A DNA stretch of 64,000 bases from JACMLD01 sp044223995 (lineage in GTDB: Bacteria; Bacteroidota; Bacteroidia; Chitinophagales; Chitinophagaceae). The stretch is taken from assembly GCA_044223995.1 (NCBI GenBank), contig JBGALE010000003.1, forward strand, positions 558,001 to 622,000. Reading direction: 5' to 3'. The position numbers and the translations under genes are program-made. Below, one piece after another: positions 52,918-61,369 of this stretch (the first letter of the stretch is position 1; each line of letters starts with the position of its first letter). The notes beneath the pieces are model-generated. The model made no database searches and was not told the origin of the DNA. It saw only the letters and a program-made list of their open reading frames with translations.

Positions 52918-53334
52918 TCATGTAGCGTGGTGCATTCGCTTGCCGGAAAAAAAATGTACAAGTTGTTCCACGAGCGAATGACTTTTCTGATTGCTTTTCG
53001 ACTGCAATTGATCAACCGCAGTCTTCGTTTTCTGCTGATCCTGCTTCACCAGTTCCCGGCTGTAAAAAGGCCTTCCCCCCACTGCTGCAGTTTGATAAAA
53101 CTGTATCCCGCGAACGGTTAGAGAATATTGCGCCGGGGACAGTGTTGCGTCTTGTTCATCAGGAGGCAACTGCTGGTAAATATATTTTTTCGCTTCCAGG
53201 TAGTTCAGCAGTTCCAAAACAAGTTCGTTTTTATTGCTGGCGGAAACAAGCCTGGCAATGCTTTCCCGGGATTGAAGTACAGGTACTTTTTCGTACAGGA
53301 AGTTGAGTACCTGGTCGAGATCATCTGTAGTCAT
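52918..53334 (-). CDS. hypothetical protein, helical N-terminal half
   Basis: 138 residues, no signal. An N-terminal helix pair (DLDQVLNFLYEKV) and a short beta hairpin (LTVRGIQFY) hint at a winged-helix-like fold; the C-terminal ~45 residues are Gln/Lys-rich. Role unknown; coding chance moderate. Confidence 0.55.
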   Translation of the reverse strand: MTTDDLDQVLNFLYEKVPVLQSRESIARLVSASNKNELVLELLNYLEAKKYIYQQLPPDEQDATLSPAQYSLTVRGIQFYQTAAVGGRPFYSRELVKQDQQKTKTAVDQLQSKSNQKSHSLVEQLVHFFSGKRMHHAT

Positions 53335-53741
53335 GATAAAAGATTTTTCGTAGAGACATTGCCATCCGGGAACATTTAATTGCGCAGTTGGTGTTTTAAA
53401 GTTGCAACAATCCAGGGGAAGGAACTATGATACCTGTCAATAGAAATCCTGATTCATACCGGCTTCATAAACGAAGCCGTATCTGTCTAAGATATATTTA
53501 CTGTATAGCCTGCCATTCCCGGTAAAATGCACAAAGTCTGTGCCGCGCCACTTCATTTTTATTTACAGAATTGTTATAAATATCGCAGTTGCCTGTTGCC
53601 GGCAGCCATTCTTAATAGTATTATTTATTTGTGACATACAACAGAGCAGGGTTTCGAATGAGTGGATAATGCAGCAGCCTGTTGCCAGGTCATCCCCGCG
53701 ATGGCCAAAAGGTTTTATATTTATCCCCTCAACATGCTGCC
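53335..53741. other. about 400-bp region before the GH97 gene
   Basis: It holds a 10-bp dyad, ATACCGGCTTC / GAAGCCGTAT with one bulged C (53456-53482), and GH97 promoter DNA; no gene. Confidence 0.5.
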
Positions 53742-55901
53742 ATGTCATATATAAAAACATACTCCTGCCTGCTCCTGGCCCTGCTATCCATGGGTAATAT
53801 TTATTCACAGCAAAACAACCCCGGTTCAGTATCTCTTGGAAAAGTAAAACTTATTTTCACGGTAAGTAATGCCGGTATTCCTCAATACAGTGTTTACTTC
53901 AATGATAAAGCAGTGGTACTGCCTTCCCGTATGGGCTTTACACTGGGCGGTAATATACAACTGGACAGTAATTTCCAATTGGTACACGCATCCACCGCAT
54001 CCTTTGATGAAACATGGAAGCCGGTATGGGGAGAAGTGAGCCAGATTCGCAATCACTATAAAGAATTAACGGTCCAGCTTCGCCAAAAAAATGCGGCCGG
54101 TCTTTTACTGACCATTGTTTTCCGGGTTTTTGAAGATGGTGTTGGTTTCCGTTATGAATTTCCCGTACAGCCCAACCTCTCCTATTTTATTGTTGCCAAT
54201 GAATCAACCGAATTTAATATGACCGGCGATCATAAAACATTCTGGATACCGGGAGATTACGACTCTAACGAATACCCCTATACGACCTCTGCATTGAGTG
54301 AAGTAGATGCGTGGAAGCAACCAATGATATCAGTTGGTGAAAGATCAGAGAACATGCCCGACCAGTATGCCGTGCAAACACCACTGATGATGAAATCCAG
54401 TGATGGCCTATACATCAATATACACGAAGCGGCCCTGGTAAATTTTACTTCCATGCAATTGCACGTCAACCGCGCAACACATGGCTTATCTGCCAACCTC
54501 GTGCCGGATGCGTATGGCAACAAATCCTATTTACATGCACCAGCCAATACACCCTGGCGCACCATCATCGTCAGCGATAAGGCAACCGATATACTTGCTT
54601 CTAAAATGATATTGAACCTGAACGAACCTTCAAGGATTGAAAATACTTCCTGGATAAAACCAATGAAGTTTGTCGGTGTCTGGTGGGAAATGCAAACAGG
54701 TATCGGTAGCTGGAACTATACAGATCACCCCGATTCATTGTCCGCTTCCGGCAAACCAATCCCCAACGGGCACCACAGCGCCAATACCGCCAATGTAAAA
54801 AAGTATATCGACTTTGCATCCAAAAATGGTATACCGGGTTTGCTGGTGGAAGGATGGAATACCGGTTGGGAAGCATGGTATGGCAACTGGTACGGGCAAC
54901 ATTTTGATTTTGTAACCCCCTACCCTGACTTTGATGTAAAAGAAATAGAACGCTATGCCAAACAAAAAGGCGTACAAATGATCATGCACAATGAAACCAG
55001 CGCAGATGCAGGTACTTATGACAAACAAATGGACACTGCTTTTAAATTCATGAACCGTTTCGGGTATCATTCTGTAAAGACGGGATATGTGGGAAGGATC
55101 ATCCCACGTGGCGAGCACCACGACGGTCAATGGATGATCAACCATTACCTCGTTGCAGCAAAGAAGGCAGCAGATCACCGTGTGATGATCGATATGCACG
55201 AACCAGTGCGTCCCACTGGTTTGCACCGGACCTGGCCGAATTTCCTGGCAAGTGAAGCGGGACGCGGCAACGAATGGAATGCATTCAGCGACGGCAATGC
55301 ACCTGAACACGAAACCATTATGCCCTTTACACGACTGATGGGCGGACCGATGGACTACACACCGGGTATTTTTAAGCTGCGGCATTATGCCAAGGGCGCA
55401 CCCAATCGTCAAATGCATACCACGCTCGCAAAACAATTGGCCTTGTATATTACTATGTACAGTCCCTTACAAATGGCTGCCGACCTCCCGGAAAATTATG
55501 AAGCACATATGGATGCTTTCCAGTTTATCAAGGATGTAGCAGTGGACTGGGATGATACAAAAATCCTGGAAGCAGAGCCAGGGGATTATATTACCATTGC
55601 CAGGAAGGAAAAGGGAAAACCCAATTGGTTTATCGGCGCCATTACAGATGAAAACAGCCGTGCGGCAAATATTTCACTCAGTTTCCTCGACAAGGGAAAA
55701 AAATACATCACTACCATTTACCGCGATGCCAATGATGCTGACTGGAAAAACAACCCGGAAGCTTATATCATTGAGCAATACATTACAGATAATAACAGCA
55801 CACTCAGTTTACAACTGGCACCGGGTGGCGGCGCTGCCATCAGCATTATGCCTGCAACGGCAAAACAATTAACTACTGTAAAGAAATATATGGGGAAATA
55901 A
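53742..55901 (+). CDS. GH97-family alpha-glucosidase (SusB-like)
   Basis: 719 residues. The ATG at 53742 opens a signal peptide (SCLLLALLSMGNIYSQ). The N-terminal beta-sandwich (54-280) and central TIM barrel follow family order. The barrel carries GLLVEGWNTGWEAW, MHNETSADAGTYD, MIDMHEPVRPTGL and LASEAGRGNEWNAF; the Glu positions fit the calcium-dependent inverting subtype. The enzyme hydrolyses alpha-glucans or related oligosaccharides outside the inner membrane. No SusC/SusD pair is nearby. Confidence 0.93.
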   Translation: MSYIKTYSCLLLALLSMGNIYSQQNNPGSVSLGKVKLIFTVSNAGIPQYSVYFNDKAVVLPSRMGFTLGGNIQLDSNFQLVHASTASFDETWKPVWGEVSQIRNHYKELTVQLRQKNAAGLLLTIVFRVFEDGVGFRYEFPVQPNLSYFIVANESTEFNMTGDHKTFWIPGDYDSNEYPYTTSALSEVDAWKQPMISVGERSENMPDQYAVQTPLMMKSSDGLYINIHEAALVNFTSMQLHVNRATHGLSANLVPDAYGNKSYLHAPANTPWRTIIVSDKATDILASKMILNLNEPSRIENTSWIKPMKFVGVWWEMQTGIGSWNYTDHPDSLSASGKPIPNGHHSANTANVKKYIDFASKNGIPGLLVEGWNTGWEAWYGNWYGQHFDFVTPYPDFDVKEIERYAKQKGVQMIMHNETSADAGTYDKQMDTAFKFMNRFGYHSVKTGYVGRIIPRGEHHDGQWMINHYLVAAKKAADHRVMIDMHEPVRPTGLHRTWPNFLASEAGRGNEWNAFSDGNAPEHETIMPFTRLMGGPMDYTPGIFKLRHYAKGAPNRQMHTTLAKQLALYITMYSPLQMAADLPENYEAHMDAFQFIKDVAVDWDDTKILEAEPGDYITIARKEKGKPNWFIGAITDENSRAANISLSFLDKGKKYITTIYRDANDADWKNNPEAYIIEQYITDNNSTLSLQLAPGGGAAISIMPATAKQLTTVKKYMGK

Positions 55902-55902
55902 A

Positions 55903-55921
55903 CCGGCTACCGGTGTGCCGG
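55903..55921. terminator. weak convergent hairpin
   Basis: CCGGC (55903) pairs with GCCGG (to 55921), followed on the plus side by CAGTTTTAA and on the minus side by TTTATTT. Short stem, so a weak bidirectional terminator at best. Confidence 0.4.
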
Positions 55922-55926
55922 CAGTT

Positions 55927-56685
55927 TTAAGAACTGATCCTTTTTAAGAAGTCGGCTTTGTTACGGCGGCTGACTTCTACTTCTGATCCATCTGTGAGCA
56001 CCACTACACCGCCCTCTCCTTTTATGTAGCGCGCTATGTAGCGGAGATTAATGATAAAAGATTTGTGTACACGGAAAAAACCAAAACGGTTGAGCATGAT
56101 ATCAGTTTCCCTTAGTGTAATGGAGGCAACTATTTTTTTTCCACGCTGAAGGTAAAAAGTGGAATACACATTTTCTCCCTGCACTTTTATGATATCATTT
56201 ACTTCGACGAATTCAAGGCCATTCACTACAGGCAACGCAACCTTGCCGCTTTGCAGTGACTGGTTCTGGTACTGGTAAAACAATTGTATCTGTTGCTCCA
56301 ATCCTGTATTGATACCCTGGCTGTTCTTTATTTTTTCCTTTAGCCTGCCGGCCGCTTCTATTAATTCCTTCACATCTATTGGCTTTAATAAAAAATCCAA
56401 AGCGCTGATGCGGAGTGCGTGAATGGCATATTCACTGTAGGCAGTGGTAAATATAACCTGGAAATTCGCAGGCTGGCATTGTTTTAAAAAAGCAAAACCA
56501 TTCATCCGCGGCATTTCGATATCAAGGAATACCACTTCCGGGCGTAATTCTTCCATTTCCTTCAGCGCTTGTTCGGGCCGGGTAAATAATTTAAGTACCC
56601 TGATATCTGGACAATGCGCATTTATTTTAGCACCCAGTGCTTTTAACGACAGTTCTTCATCATCTATGATAATGGCATTCAACAT
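55927..56685 (-). CDS. LytTR-type response regulator
   Basis: 252 residues: receiver domain with IIIDDEELSLKALG (acidic pair), VVFLDIEMPRMNG (phosphoacceptor) and the KP of LDFLLKPID; C-terminal LytTR DNA-binding domain (KVALPVVNGLEFVEVNDIIKV through YIARYIKGEGG). No sensor kinase adjoins, so its partner lies elsewhere. Confidence 0.93.
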   Translation of the reverse strand: MLNAIIIDDEELSLKALGAKINAHCPDIRVLKLFTRPEQALKEMEELRPEVVFLDIEMPRMNGFAFLKQCQPANFQVIFTTAYSEYAIHALRISALDFLLKPIDVKELIEAAGRLKEKIKNSQGINTGLEQQIQLFYQYQNQSLQSGKVALPVVNGLEFVEVNDIIKVQGENVYSTFYLQRGKKIVASITLRETDIMLNRFGFFRVHKSFIINLRYIARYIKGEGGVVVLTDGSEVEVSRRNKADFLKRISS

Positions 56686-57069
56686 CAGGTACTCAGTTTG
56701 TATGTTTCAGCAAAGGTATTGACTGTTTGGAGGTTTATGCCTCAGTAAAACAACTGAGTTGCGAAAAGCTGCTTTTTTGGTACCCGGCATTTGATACCAG
56801 TATAAAACATTGTTGCCACGCTCGATTCATCTTCAGTATTTTATGGCATCGGGGATGCCTTTTAGTCACCGCAGTGCCTTCCGCAGGAGATGCTACGAAA
56901 GCATATAACAGGGTGTTTCCATCTTTCCAAAGATGGTGGCCAGTCTTCGTAAACTTTTGATCAGCCTTCCGGAAGGTATTTCCAGTCGTTTACACGACAA
57001 TACAATACAAGTCATCAATAGTAATTTGCAGGTTTCTATTTTAAAAATATTTAATAAAACCGATTAGTG
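56686..57069. other. 384-bp intergenic region with a chain of hairpins
   Basis: Five short dyads in order: GGCAT/ATGCC (56845-56859, then TTTTA), TGCT/AGCA (56891-56903), CCATCTTT/AAAGATGG (56919-56936), the palindrome CCTTCCGGAAGG (56965-56976) and GTCGT/ACGAC (56985-56998). The region before 56840 shows no feature. Confidence 0.5.
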
Positions 57070-57837
57070 ATGAACAGGAAAGAATTTATCAGTAACACCT
57101 CCAAAGCAATGGCAGGCGTCGCATTGGCTGCTCCAATTATACAGGCATCATCCGCTTCAGGCACCCCTATCAGGGCTATTGCTTTTGATGCTTACACATT
57201 ATTCGATACCAGTACGCTCGTGGCAGATGCTGAACGGTTATTTCCCGGAAGAGGAAAGGAATTAATGGCCGCCTGGCGCACCAGGCAATTTGAGTACACA
57301 TGGCTCCGCAGCCTGTCAAAAAATTATAAAAACTTTTACGTGGTAACAGAAGATGCGTTGGTATATGCTACAGCATTGTTGCAGCTCAACGCAAGCGCAG
57401 AAGCGAGAAAACAGTTAATGCAATCATTTCTCCAAATGCATTTTGTGGCAGATGCTAAAACATCGCTGCAGCAACTGAAAGATAAAGGGATAAAACTGGC
57501 TATATTATCCAATGCTACACCGGGCATATTACAGGCAGGTATCAGCAACTCCGGGATGGGGCACATATTTGATTTTGTGCTCAGTACTGATAGTATTAAA
57601 ACGTATAAACCAGATCCTGCCGCCTATCAAATGGGTGTGGACGCTTTTAAACTGAAAAAAGAAGAGATATTGTTTGTCGCATTCGGTGGGTGGGATGAAG
57701 CAGGTGCAAAATATTTTGGTTACCCAACGGTATGGATCAATGCAGGCGGTTTACCAGTAGAACAACTAGATGTTCAGCCAGATTATGTCTGCAAAAGCCT
57801 TACTGAAATGGCTGCCTATGCTTTGGCACGGAGTTGA
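57070..57837 (+). CDS. haloacid dehalogenase type II-like protein, exported
   Basis: 255 residues. A Tat-like signal NRKEF(I) precedes a hydrophobic stretch and ASSASG. The catalytic loop reads FDAYTLFD; the family usually has FDAYGTLFD, so one Gly is missing. LAILSNATPG and YKPDPAAYQMGVDAF are present, and the late VWINAGG loop is intact. It may dehalogenate a small organic acid or act on another substrate. Start ATG at 57070 preferred over GTG 57067. Confidence 0.85.
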   Translation: MNRKEFISNTSKAMAGVALAAPIIQASSASGTPIRAIAFDAYTLFDTSTLVADAERLFPGRGKELMAAWRTRQFEYTWLRSLSKNYKNFYVVTEDALVYATALLQLNASAEARKQLMQSFLQMHFVADAKTSLQQLKDKGIKLAILSNATPGILQAGISNSGMGHIFDFVLSTDSIKTYKPDPAAYQMGVDAFKLKKEEILFVAFGGWDEAGAKYFGYPTVWINAGGLPVEQLDVQPDYVCKSLTEMAAYALARS

Positions 57838-57858
57838 TACACCTCTTCACAAAATAAC

Positions 57859-57884
57859 AAAGCCCGTCATACAGACGGGCCTTT
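57859..57884. terminator. strong bidirectional hairpin terminator
   Basis: GCCCGTC (57862-57868) with GACGGGC (57874-57880), flanked by AAA and TTT. It is shared by the convergent HAD and CMD genes. Confidence 0.85.
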
Positions 57885-57904
57885 GCTTTTACCACTCCTG
57901 CTCA

Positions 57905-58462
57905 TTACACTATCAGCGCGTTTGCGTCCATTTCTGTTTTGGGAAAATCAACAACTGTTGCAGCCGCATTGTTGAGGTAATTGGTGAAAACATTCAATGC
58001 CGTGCAGGCAATGATTTCTACAATCGCCGCATCGTTAAACCCTGCATTCCGGATAAAATTGATATCCGTATCTGCAACCTTACCTCCCTTTTCCAAAATG
58101 GTTCGTGTAAAAGTCAGGGCAGCCTGCAGCTTCAGATCAATTGCCTTTCCAATCCTGGCCAGTTTGATATCGGTATCGTCCAGGCCAGCCGTATGAATAC
58201 CCATATATGTATGCAGGGCATTGCAGTAAACACTGCCATTGGCATTTGAAACAGTCAGCGCAATCATTTCACTGAGTTTGTCACCAATGCTGCTTTCATG
58301 CAGTGCCCCCCTGAATGAAAGATAGCCCTGCAACGCAGCCGTTGAATTGCCCAGTACACGTGCCAGGTTGGGTACGGTACCAATATTGTTTTGCACTTTG
58401 TCAAATAATTCCTTCTTTATCCCAGTCTGTGTAGACGGATCAATCGCTTGTATTCTTTGCAT
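57905..58462 (-). CDS. carboxymuconolactone decarboxylase-family protein
   Basis: 185 residues starting at MQRIQAIDP (58462). AHxD/CMD-like helices, with NGSVYCNALHTYMG in place of the usual CxxC peroxidase site: the first Cys is Ser. The usual alkylhydroperoxidase reaction may therefore be weak or absent. Single gene after a terminator-bounded small peptide gene. Confidence 0.82.
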   Translation of the reverse strand: MQRIQAIDPSTQTGIKKELFDKVQNNIGTVPNLARVLGNSTAALQGYLSFRGALHESSIGDKLSEMIALTVSNANGSVYCNALHTYMGIHTAGLDDTDIKLARIGKAIDLKLQAALTFTRTILEKGGKVADTDINFIRNAGFNDAAIVEIIACTALNVFTNYLNNAAATVVDFPKTEMDANALIV

Positions 58463-58490
58463 GTTATTGTAGTTGTCGCTATTTAATTGA

Positions 58491-58526
58491 AATAAAAAGT
58501 AACCGGCAGCAACCACCACCGGTTAC
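58491..58526 (-). terminator. Rho-independent terminator behind the 58559 peptide gene
   Basis: GTAACCGG (58499-58506) with CCGGTTAC (58519-58526) as an 8-bp stem; on the minus strand it leads to TTTTTATTT. It sits 32 bp after that gene's stop codon and overlaps the upstream side of the CMD start. Confidence 0.8.
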
Positions 58527-58558
58527 GAACCATACAGCATCCCAACGGATGACCATCC

Positions 58559-58729
58559 TTAATACCTGAACGACAGTTGTTGTATTGCAGTTGAATCTGT
58601 TGCCCTTTCTGATGCTTCTTTCAGTACCCTGTCCCACATGGTATCGCCACATTCTTCATTTACAAACGGGTCCATATCAACGGGGTCATTGCCCCCTGCA
58701 TGTATGGTATTGGGTGTTTCATTTTTCAT
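58559..58729 (-). CDS. 56-residue unrecognised gene
   Basis: A 56-codon frame: MKNETPNTIHAGGNDPVDMD, then PFVNEECGDTMWDRVLKEASE and an end SFRY. It is acidic (about eleven Asp/Glu), with an AAGGT stretch before the ATG and a strong terminator after it. No transmembrane segment. It has no similarity to a family I recognise; it could be a small regulator or the leader of a modified peptide. Confidence 0.5.
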   Translation of the reverse strand: MKNETPNTIHAGGNDPVDMDPFVNEECGDTMWDRVLKEASERATDSTAIQQLSFRY

Positions 58730-58767
58730 ACCTTATGTTTTAATAATTACAAAATGGATCATTGACA

Positions 58768-59214
58768 CTAAAATTTTTTGACGAGCACCACTCCTGCTAT
58801 CAAAAAACAAACGCCCGCCATTCTTTGCCAGTTTATCATGTGTACCGGGAACCGCAGCCACCCAAAGTGTTCAGCTGCCACCGACGCTACCAATTGCCCG
58901 CAAATGAATAGCACAATCATGTTTGATATACCTATCCTTCCCGGAACAATGGTAAACGTTACCACGTTTAGTATTACGATACACCCACCCAGCCACACTT
59001 TCCAGTCAATCCCTTTTACCTGTTCCTTTGAAGGAACTGGCGTCTTTGTCAGTGCAATCAGCAACACCAATATGATTCCGCCGAGAATAAATACTGACAG
59101 TGTTGCCACCAGGGGGCTTCCCAGTGATCTTCCCAGTATCCCATTGGAAGATGCCATTACCGGGAAACAACACCCCACCAGCAGTGTCAGCAAAACAAAA
59201 AAGTAGTTGCTCAT
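58768..59214 (-). CDS. YdcZ/EamA-like (DMT) membrane transporter
   Basis: 148 residues starting at MSNYFFVLLTLLVG (59214). Five or so hydrophobic segments of the short DMT (DUF606) type, such as SLGSPLVATLSVFILGG and the closing MAGVCFLIAGVVLV. Two such proteins often act as a pair, but no second copy is near. Substrate unknown. Confidence 0.82.
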   Translation of the reverse strand: MSNYFFVLLTLLVGCCFPVMASSNGILGRSLGSPLVATLSVFILGGIILVLLIALTKTPVPSKEQVKGIDWKVWLGGCIVILNVVTFTIVPGRIGISNMIVLFICGQLVASVAAEHFGWLRFPVHMINWQRMAGVCFLIAGVVLVKKF

Positions 59215-59285
59215 AAAAAAATTTATGCCTGTCAAAATTGATATTGTTCAGTACAACTTACATTTGAAATAAGTGCAAGCCGTTA

Positions 59286-60272
59286 TTACTTAATCCCTTT
59301 CTTAACGAGGAATGATTTTATCAGTGCAGCAGCTTCCTCGTGCTTTTCTTCGAGCACAAAGTGTCCGCCATTCAGCAAACTGATTTGTGCATCCATGATG
59401 TCTTTTTTGAATGCTTCGGCACCCGCTGCAATAAATAGTTTGTCGTTTTTACCGGATATCACCAGTGTTGCCGGCTGGTATTTCCTGAAATAAGAATGCC
59501 ATACATCGTACAGAGGGAGATTGGTACCGTAGTTCCTGAACAGCGCCAGTTGTATCTCGTCATTACCCGGCCTGTCAAGGTAAAACTGATCACTGGTATA
59601 GCCATCGGGGCTGATCTTCGACAAATCCTCTGCACCGTCTGTATACTGCCACTTCGTTCCTTCCAGTGTAAGCAGTGCGCGCGCACTTTTTTCGGTTTCA
59701 GCATTGGGGTTCTGGATATAAGAGACCAATGGTTTTAATGCTTCGCCAAGCCCTTCGTTGTAGGCATTCGCGTTTTGAACGATCAGCGCCTGGATCATCT
59801 CAGGATGGTTGCTGGCTATTCTGAAACCAACAGGGCCTCCATAATCCTGCACATAGAGGCTGAATTTCTTCAGGCCGATGGCATCAATGAAATGTGTCAC
59901 CACCAATGCCAGGTTATCAAAAGTGTAGGCAAAGTCCTTTGCTGAAGGCATACTGCTTTGCCCAAACCCGGGATAATCCGGCGCGATTAAATGGTAACTG
60001 TCCGATAAATGATTGATGAGATCCCTGTACATATGTGAGGAAGAAGGGAACCCATGCAGCAATAAAATAGCAGGTTTATTTTTATCACCCGCTTCGCGGT
60101 AAAAAATATCCTGTCCATCGATTTTGATTGTTTTGTACAATACACGTCTGTTGCTCATTTTATTTGTTGTTTGATGATAAAACTTATTTTTTGGCGGATG
60201 AATATTAGCAAAGGATGATATACCCACTGATAACAGGCTTATGATAAAAGCCACTTTGAATAACTGTTTCAT
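59286..60272 (-). CDS. exported epoxide hydrolase/haloalkane dehalogenase-type alpha/beta hydrolase
   Basis: 328 residues with signal peptide MKQLFKVAFIISLLSVGISS. The nucleophile is Asp143 in VQDYGGPVG, not Ser, and HGFP is at 73-76 (oxyanion); the last catalytic His is in LNGGHFVLEE near residue 306. These traits match haloalkane dehalogenases and epoxide hydrolases. It carries its own TetR operator upstream. Confidence 0.9.
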   Translation of the reverse strand: MKQLFKVAFIISLLSVGISSFANIHPPKNKFYHQTTNKMSNRRVLYKTIKIDGQDIFYREAGDKNKPAILLLHGFPSSSHMYRDLINHLSDSYHLIAPDYPGFGQSSMPSAKDFAYTFDNLALVVTHFIDAIGLKKFSLYVQDYGGPVGFRIASNHPEMIQALIVQNANAYNEGLGEALKPLVSYIQNPNAETEKSARALLTLEGTKWQYTDGAEDLSKISPDGYTSDQFYLDRPGNDEIQLALFRNYGTNLPLYDVWHSYFRKYQPATLVISGKNDKLFIAAGAEAFKKDIMDAQISLLNGGHFVLEEKHEEAAALIKSFLVKKGIK

Positions 60273-60295
60273 GATGTTTACAAACGACTTGACAT

Positions 60296-60310
60296 ACAGA
60301 CAAGTCTGTC
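60296..60310. promoter_or_regulatory. TetR operator copy 1
   Basis: ACAGACAAGTCTGTC (arms ACAGAC/GTCTGT) lies 24 bp before the hydrolase ATG and after the DoxX stop. An identical 15-mer lies before the TetR gene at 61322. Confidence 0.75.
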
Positions 60311-60312
60311 TT

Positions 60313-60708
60313 TTAATGATTAAAAAAATAGTTTGTCAATGAAGAACATTTCTGACAGGGAAAAGCTGCCAGTGAAGCATAAAAGCCGATATATATCATC
60401 TGCAGGCTCACGGTTTGCCAATCGGCGACCAGCGACTTACCGATCAGTAATAATACCATTAGCACCGAACCACTGACAATAGCCGTCGTAACAAATAAAC
60501 CAGAAACCAGCATAAACCCAATACCAGCCTCAGCAAATGGCAAAACAGTAGCGAATCCACTTACGAGTATAACCGGTATAGGGCTTTTGGCAAATTCCTT
60601 TACCATTATATCCCGGAATAGCGGTACACCTTTATGGATACGCACCACCCCATGCAGAAAAATGTTTATACCCAGCGATAAACGCAGGATCAGATAAGCT
60701 GTTTCCAT
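60313..60708 (-). CDS. DoxX-family membrane protein
   Basis: 131 residues with four hydrophobic segments; NIFLHGVVRIHKGVPLF and PFAEAGIGFMLVSGL resemble the DoxX family's conserved loops. Role unclear (some family members are linked to thiol/oxidant stress). It starts 39 bp after the TetR stop, so both probably share a promoter. Confidence 0.85.
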   Translation of the reverse strand: METAYLILRLSLGINIFLHGVVRIHKGVPLFRDIMVKEFAKSPIPVILVSGFATVLPFAEAGIGFMLVSGLFVTTAIVSGSVLMVLLLIGKSLVADWQTVSLQMIYIGFYASLAAFPCQKCSSLTNYFFNH

Positions 60709-60747
60709 TCTTATTTATTTATATACCCTGTGGACCGGCCACCGGCA

Positions 60748-61287
60748 TTACAAAAGCTTTTCCACGATACCTTTGGTAGTTTTCACAGGCCAGGATTCGC
60801 TGAATACTTTACTTGATACGAGCGCCGCATCAAATAAAATATATAATTCATCGGCCAGGTCTTCTTTTCCCGCAGGTTTTAATATTTCTGCAAACAAGGC
60901 GCGGATATGATTCTTCTGTTTTTTTATCAGCGCCTTTACCTTTTGGTTGTCTTTTGGAATCTCTGCAGCTACATTCAAAAAGTTACAACCCCGGTATTCA
61001 GTTTGCCTGGTATGCCGTACGAGAAAATCAAACACGCCTAATATTTTTTCACGGGGTGTTTTGTATTTATCTGCTACGGATTGCAGCACAGCATTGGTAC
61101 TGTCAGCTGTTACTTTCAGGTATTCCGCCAGCAGATCATCTTTGGAAGGGAAATACTGGTAAAGGCTTGCCTTTGCCACTTCCGCCTCTTCTATCACCTG
61201 GTTAATACCTGTGCTGTTATAACCCTGTGTATAAAATAAACGGGAGGCAGTTGATACAATCCGGCTTCTTGCGTCTATGTTTTTCAT
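60748..61287 (-). CDS. TetR/AcrR-family repressor
   Basis: 179 residues from MKNIDARSRIVSTASRLF (61287); the longer frame adds a leader. HTH: GINQVIEEAEVAKASLYQYFPSK. The C-terminal ligand domain has two Cys or fewer and an ordinary layout. The operator at 61322 and 60296 likely defines its regulon: itself, DoxX and the alpha/beta hydrolase. Confidence 0.92.
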   Translation of the reverse strand: MKNIDARSRIVSTASRLFYTQGYNSTGINQVIEEAEVAKASLYQYFPSKDDLLAEYLKVTADSTNAVLQSVADKYKTPREKILGVFDFLVRHTRQTEYRGCNFLNVAAEIPKDNQKVKALIKKQKNHIRALFAEILKPAGKEDLADELYILFDAALVSSKVFSESWPVKTTKGIVEKLL

Positions 61288-61295
61288 TTCGGGAA

Positions 61296-61336
61296 CAAAG
61301 ATAAGGGGAAATATTTTAAAAACAGACAAGTCTGTC
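61296..61336 (-). promoter_or_regulatory. TetR promoter with operator copy 2
   Basis: On the minus strand the perfect -7 box TATCTTTG (61303-61296) lies eight bases before the ATG, giving an almost leaderless mRNA, and the operator ACAGACAAGTCTGTC (61322-61336) covers the TTG of a -33-like position; the spacer (23 bases) is slightly long. Confidence 0.65.
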
Positions 61337-61369
61337 TAAATATTTTTTTGGCACTTATCCATTACCTGT

